Position numbers and translations under genes: made by a program
The notes under the pieces: model-generated
The model's database searches: none
What the model saw: only the letters and a program-made list of their open reading frames with translations
What the model was told of the DNA's origin: nothing
Source: Syngnathus acus
Taxonomy: Eukaryota; Chordata; Actinopteri; Syngnathiformes; Syngnathidae
DNA length: 64,000 nucleotides
Reading direction: 5' to 3'
NCBI RefSeq assembly: GCF_901709675.1
Contig: NC_051092.1
Coordinates: 12,028,491 to 12,092,490, forward strand
Shown: one piece after another, positions 59,735 to 64,000 of the stretch
Layout of the letters: every line of letters starts with the position of its first letter
Numbering within the stretch: the first letter of the stretch is position 1

Positions 59735-59985
59735 GCCAGCCACCCTACTGGTCACTAGCCAATCACAGGGCACATAACGACCTACAAGTATTTAGAGAAA
59801 CATTCACATCTGGACAATTTAGATTATTCAATCAAGCTAACATGCATGTTATTGATATGTGGGAAGAGGTTGCAATACCCAGAGAAAGACCACACAATCA
59901 GAGGGAGAGCATACACAAAGATGGGCCAAAGTTGAGATTCAAACTCAGAATAGTGAGGCAGCACGATAACATGCTGAGCATCATT
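59735..59985 (-). mobile_element. SINE, decayed near full-length copy
   Basis: On the minus strand it keeps the tRNA-like head remnant (GTGCTGCCTCACTATTCTGA), a B-box remnant and the body through TGTGCCCTGTGATTGGCTAG. It is more diverged than the copy at 27918. Confidence 0.75.
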
Positions 59986-61279
59986 CTGCCAATACATTTT
60001 TGCCATTAGGTCAAAAATGTCAAAGTCAAATTTTTTGATACAAAAAAATGTACGGCACCTTATTGTTTAAATGTAGGGGTAGAAAATTACCCTTTTTTTG
60101 TTAACGAAAGATAAATTCATTTATAAGATGCATTTTTGTAACATTAAGAATAAGCACTGTTAATTCATGTTTTTGTTTGTACAAAACGACTGAACTATAA
60201 TTATTCCAACGTTTTCTCATTTTGAATCACCCTTTTATGCTTAATGTCACCCATTTATGCTTAATGTCTCAGCCATCAAATACTTTTTTTCTGTATTAAC
60301 GTTTAAAAATGGCTCTTGTAAAATGGATCCATGTCTAAATAAATAAATAAATAAATAACACTGTCGCGAACATAAGCATCACCTGTTTGCCACGTCTCTG
60401 ACTCACCATATCTTTGGAGTATCTCACTCACACAGACACGAAATAGATACATTAACAAAACAATACCTTTCTTGTTTATATTTGTAACTTCTCATTAAAA
60501 TCTCATTAGACCATGCTGATTATGAGCAAGGTCAAGGAACAAAATGTGAATGCTGCTTTTGCACAAAAACGACGATGGCTAACCTCTGTGATTAGCGACA
60601 GAACCGCCAGCCTGGAGCAGTTGAGTGGAGCCTTGCTGTTCCTGCCAACTCACCATGCTGTATAATTGTCACAGGGCTCAGACTTTAATTTCTGCAAATA
60701 GCCTCGGCGAGATGATTTTTTGTGTTGTCGTTTTCTTTGCGTGTACAGCATTATACAAACAATTAGCTGTCTGCGGGTTTTAAATAGAGTCTGCAGTACC
60801 AACTATATCTAATGATTTGTACATTCATAACAAAATAATAATATGTTTACTTCCCATTGCAAGCTTTGGATTTAGCTCTCACTCTAAAACAGATGAAACA
60901 TTTTGTGGAAAAGACACAAAATGACAGTGGAACCTGGAGATAAAAGGAAATGAAACCCCCAAACTGTACAACTGTGGGATACATGTATTTTTTTTTCTCT
61001 GCTCACTTAGTGAAAAACGATCAACGTTTCATGAGTGGTGGAATCAAAGACCAACAGCGTATCTGACCTGCATAAAGCCCCACTGTGGGGTATAATGCAG
61101 CATTGTACACCACTTACTTAAAGACCCATTCATGCAGACACCAAGTAAATGCATAGGAGAGTAAAATGGGAGGTTTGGGGGTTGATTTACAATCCGACAC
61201 CCGCTTTTTACGATTAAACAAATCACACACACACAAAAGACATGAGATGAATGTGTTTCCGTTTGAAGAAATACAAACC

Positions 61280-61422
61280 AATAGGTTTTATTTTTTTCAT
61301 AGCCTCTTTTTGTCTCTCCATAAAAATAGTGTTCCTCAAATCAAACAGGTAAAACAAAGTCAATGTAGTCCATGGAAAAAGCCCCGGATAGCAGACAAAC
61401 ATTCATTGTGTTCAAAGTCGAT

Positions 61423-61464
<42 letters not shown>

Positions 61465-62408
61465 CTTTCCCAAAGCCAGAATGGGGCGCGAAGCCCTGTA
61501 TCATTGCACCGCATGTCAGTTCCGCCGAAAAATTAGCATCAGAATGAGCCCTTGCAGAGACAAGTCAGGCAACTGCTGTAATGCATTAGTAAATTAGCCC
61601 TAAACACTACACAAGCCATTAAGAAGCAAAACGTAAAAGGGAGAGAAACAACAGAATGCAAACCAGAAACAGAACTAAGTATTTGCAACAACTGCTATTA
61701 GTCTGCTTGCCGGATCATTTGATGTGCACACACATTTAACACGTTTAGATTAAAAAAAACAATGGTCAAAGCATGACATCAGCAAACACAGGTTTAAATC
61801 TGAGCTGCAGAAAATGTACTGCAGTCCAAAAAGCATTTGTCTCTCGGCTTCTGAACAGCACTCGCTCCATCTGTGCCATCGCATCGCTATCCATACACAA
61901 ATGCTCAAATTTAGACACATTTGACTTTTATACCCCCCCCCCCCCCCCAACCCCACTTTGTTGGGAAATACCAATTTATTGCATATCGTGTTTGGCACAG
62001 GAAAAATCAAGTTTCAATGAGGCTGTTATCAGCAACCACACAAAGCCCCATCTTTTACTGCATCTTAAATATTGTCCCTTTTCTGCACTATCGAGTGTCG
62101 CTCTCATTGACTAAAAGCATTCCTTAAGCAGAGGTCACCTGTTCTTAGAAAATAGTGTCAAATTTCTTTCTTTTCTAATCGAATCTGCATATCTCACCAC
62201 TTCCTGATAGTCTCATGAACGTATATAGATATATAGATTTGTATTCTTTTCAGTGATATACTTATGTATAGGCATGTACAAGAAACAAGAAGTGTCTCTG
62301 CTTTGCACTTCTGTACAAAAAAAAGGACCATGTTTTTTTCTTTGTGCATTCTACAACATGGACAAAAGGTTGGGGCAGAGTCAGAGACAAACCCAGGAGG
62401 AACATTAT
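61280..62408 (-). other. lrrc4: Probable lrrc4 3' UTR region
   Basis: Sequence downstream of the lrrc4 stop on its own strand. AATAAA on the minus strand occurs at 61975-61980, next to a poly(C)/poly(G) run at 61934-61949, and a further one lies near 61287-61293. Which is used cannot be decided. Confidence 0.4.
61426..61460. repeat. T35 homopolymer tract
   Basis: An uninterrupted run of 35 T on the plus strand. It would read as poly(A) on the lrrc4 strand. No retroelement body adjoins it that I can recognise. Confidence 0.95.
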
Positions 62409-64000
62409 TCAAATTTGGGTCTCTTGAACCTTCTCTTTTTCATGAGTAGTCTTAATGATATATGGGTCTGCTATGGTGCTGATGTGGCTGTGATGCTGTC
62501 TGGCTGAACGGTGCAGAGTGTTGTTCTGGGTCCAATGGGCCGCGTAGGCCCCTTGACGAGAGGACGACACATAGCCAGGCTTAAAGGCGTTGCTGTTGTG
62601 TTCCACTAAGGTAGGCAATACCAAACCAGTCTCCTCCGAGCCGCTAGATCCAGAAGAGGGTGGAACTGGAGGGACTTCCTCCTCCATTTGAATGATCTCT
62701 ATGGTCCTGGCCGCGGCCACTGTGCTCCTTTGTTGATGCCGTTTACGCAACTTATAGAATGCTATTAACATGGCCGCTGCCAACAAGGTCACAGCAACAA
62801 AACAGCCAATGATGATCTTGGTGGTTTTCATGATCTCATCCAGGCTAGCAACAGGCCCGCTGGGAAGTCTGGCAGTGGGGATTGACACGTGTCTTGGAGT
62901 TTGCGTGTTTTGGAACAGCACAGTAGGGGTGGAAATGAAGACAGGTTTGAAGACCGAAGGCGAGGCAGGGACGGTTGGTTTGGGTTTGGGGGTTTCCTCC
63001 ACCGTTGGCTCTAATACCTCCACGGTTACGGTAGTAAAATAGGACAGATTTGATGTATTGAGTTCGGCATTACTGACATTTAGGTAAGCCGAGGCGTTTG
63101 AATTCCCTGCCATGTTGCTCACCATGCAAGTATAGACCCCTGTGTCTGATGGCAGAACATTGGAGAAGTTGAGGGTCCCGTCGTTAAGGACAGATATCCG
63201 TGGGTGAATCGAACCATGTGTCAGTACTGTCCCGCTGGGGAGAAGCCATCTAACAGAGCTCATGGCAGCTGTGCGACACTTGAGTTCTGCCACCCTCGCC
63301 GCCGAGATATTTAGGTCTCTCGGAGCATCGAGTATGAATGGTGCCGAACACTGAAACGTGGTCTGGTCCACTTCCACCAGGTATCTCCCTTTCATGTGGC
63401 TGGGGATATGGCAGCGTCCACAGCAGGTGGAATTGGTGGGAATGTACTCTCTGAGCCACCAGGAGAGCCACACGACATCGCAGTCACATTTCCAAGGGTT
63501 GTGGTGCAGATGGAGCTCCACTAAGTACTGCAGAGGTGTGAAGAGGTTATGGGGGAGAGATGACAAATTATTATGAGCCAAGTTCAACTCCACCAAAGCT
63601 GTGATGTCATCAAACGCATTCCTCTCAATGGTGGTGATGCCGGAGTTCATAATCCACAGTTTACGTAAATTCTTGAGCCCGTGGAAGGCAACGGGTTTAA
63701 GTTCAGGGAAAACATTCTCTGATATTTCAAGCTCCTCCAAACCGACGAGGGGTGAGAGATTGGGGAATTCCCTTAGGTGGCACATCCCCAAATTGAGGTA
63801 TTTGAGGTTCTGAAGACCCTCAAACGCCCCGTCTGAGATGTACTCCAACTTTCTCAGTTCTCCGAGATCTAACCTCATTAAAGAGGGGACGCGATTGAAG
63901 GCGTAAGACGGGATGCTCTCGATGGGATTGCTCCTCAACCACAATTCTCTTAGCTTTGACAAGTACTCAAAAGCTCCACTGGGTATCACCGTCAGCCTAT
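62409..64000 (-). CDS. lrrc4: Leucine-rich repeat-containing protein 4 (netrin-G ligand 2), 5'-truncated by window edge
   Basis: Type I postsynaptic adhesion protein. Its leucine-rich repeats bind netrin-G2 on axons and its tail binds PSD-95 family proteins. The frame is open to the window end (the last visible codons read RLTVIPSGAF), so the start, signal peptide, LRR N-cap and first repeats, about 120 residues by comparison with human, are outside. Of the visible part, counted from the Val of VIPSGAF, residues 1-164 are LRRs and 165-217 the Cys-rich LRR C-cap (NPWKCDCDVVWLSWWLREYI). Residues 220-306 are an Ig C2 domain with C238 and C288. A Thr/Pro-rich stalk follows, then the TM helix 391-413 (IIIGCFVAVTLLAAAMLIAF) and a tail ending ETQI, a class I PDZ ligand. 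HQQRST and EIIQ in the tail favour LRRC4 over LRRC4B and LRRC4C. There is one uninterrupted exon, as in the family. Confidence 0.95.
   Translation of the reverse strand, partial: RLTVIPSGAFEYLSKLRELWLRSNPIESIPSYAFNRVPSLMRLDLGELRKLEYISDGAFEGLQNLKYLNLGMCHLREFPNLSPLVGLEELEISENVFPELKPVAFHGLKNLRKLWIMNSGITTIERNAFDDITALVELNLAHNNLSSLPHNLFTPLQYLVELHLHHNPWKCDCDVVWLSWWLREYIPTNSTCCGRCHIPSHMKGRYLVEVDQTTFQCSAPFILDAPRDLNISAARVAELKCRTAAMSSVRWLLPSGTVLTHGSIHPRISVLNDGTLNFSNVLPSDTGVYTCMVSNMAGNSNASAYLNVSNAELNTSNLSYFTTVTVEVLEPTVEETPKPKPTVPASPSVFKPVFISTPTVLFQNTQTPRHVSIPTARLPSGPVASLDEIMKTTKIIIGCFVAVTLLAAAMLIAFYKLRKRHQQRSTVAAARTIEIIQMEEEVPPVPPSSGSSGSEETGLVLPTLVEHNSNAFKPGYVSSSRQGAYAAHWTQNNTLHRSARQHHSHISTIADPYIIKTTHEKEKVQETQI

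Noticed and set aside
22085-62408. SND1 exons expected from human LRRC4 synteny
   Set aside because: I looked for recognisable tudor or nuclease-repeat peptides flanked by splice sites and saw none. The search by eye is not exhaustive.
62253-63813. Several plus-strand frames opposite lrrc4
   Set aside because: They are antisense shadows of the strongly supported lrrc4 reading frame.

Overview
This window looks like teleost fish nuclear DNA. It has GT-AG split genes, long AT-rich introns, abundant CA/TG and tetranucleotide microsatellites, tRNA-derived SINEs of common teleost type and short DNA-transposon derivatives. No bacterial operons, CRISPR arrays or phage genes were seen. The species cannot be named from the sequence.

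Region 1 (1-22,300) is dominated by one plus-strand gene, a hepatocyte growth factor (hgf) orthologue. I could trace 18 coding exons from 2871 to 22084. All junctions are GT-AG and in phase, and together they encode 716 residues (human HGF has 728). The order is signal peptide, N/PAN domain, four kringles and a dead serine-protease-like (SPH) domain. Whether this is the hgfa or hgfb teleost copy is not decidable here. Intron 12 holds an intact antisense tRNA-Ser(GCT) gene with a SINE placed directly behind its Pol III terminator. Exons 5 and 11 each carry a plausible second, in-frame acceptor. The exon 5 one sits where human HGF makes its five-residue-deleted isoform.

Region 2 (about 22,300-61,000) is a roughly 39 kb stretch with no convincing coding exon. 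It contains a complete 301-bp hAT-type MITE with a perfect 8-bp target duplication, a full-length SINE with a 13-bp duplication, two TA-flanked MITEs of one family, many decayed SINE fragments, several degenerate tandem arrays and simple repeats. Some unique AT-rich blocks may be conserved regulatory DNA, but that needs alignment.

Region 3 (about 61,000-64,000, minus strand) is the 3' part of lrrc4 (netrin-G ligand 2). The frame runs off the window edge. It encodes the later leucine-rich repeats, LRR C-terminal cap, Ig domain, transmembrane helix and a tail ending in the PDZ ligand ETQI. hgf and lrrc4 are convergent. Their products are not known to work together: HGF is a secreted MET ligand and LRRC4 is a postsynaptic adhesion protein. 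Both human genes lie on the long arm of chromosome 7, so the linkage may be a remnant of old synteny.
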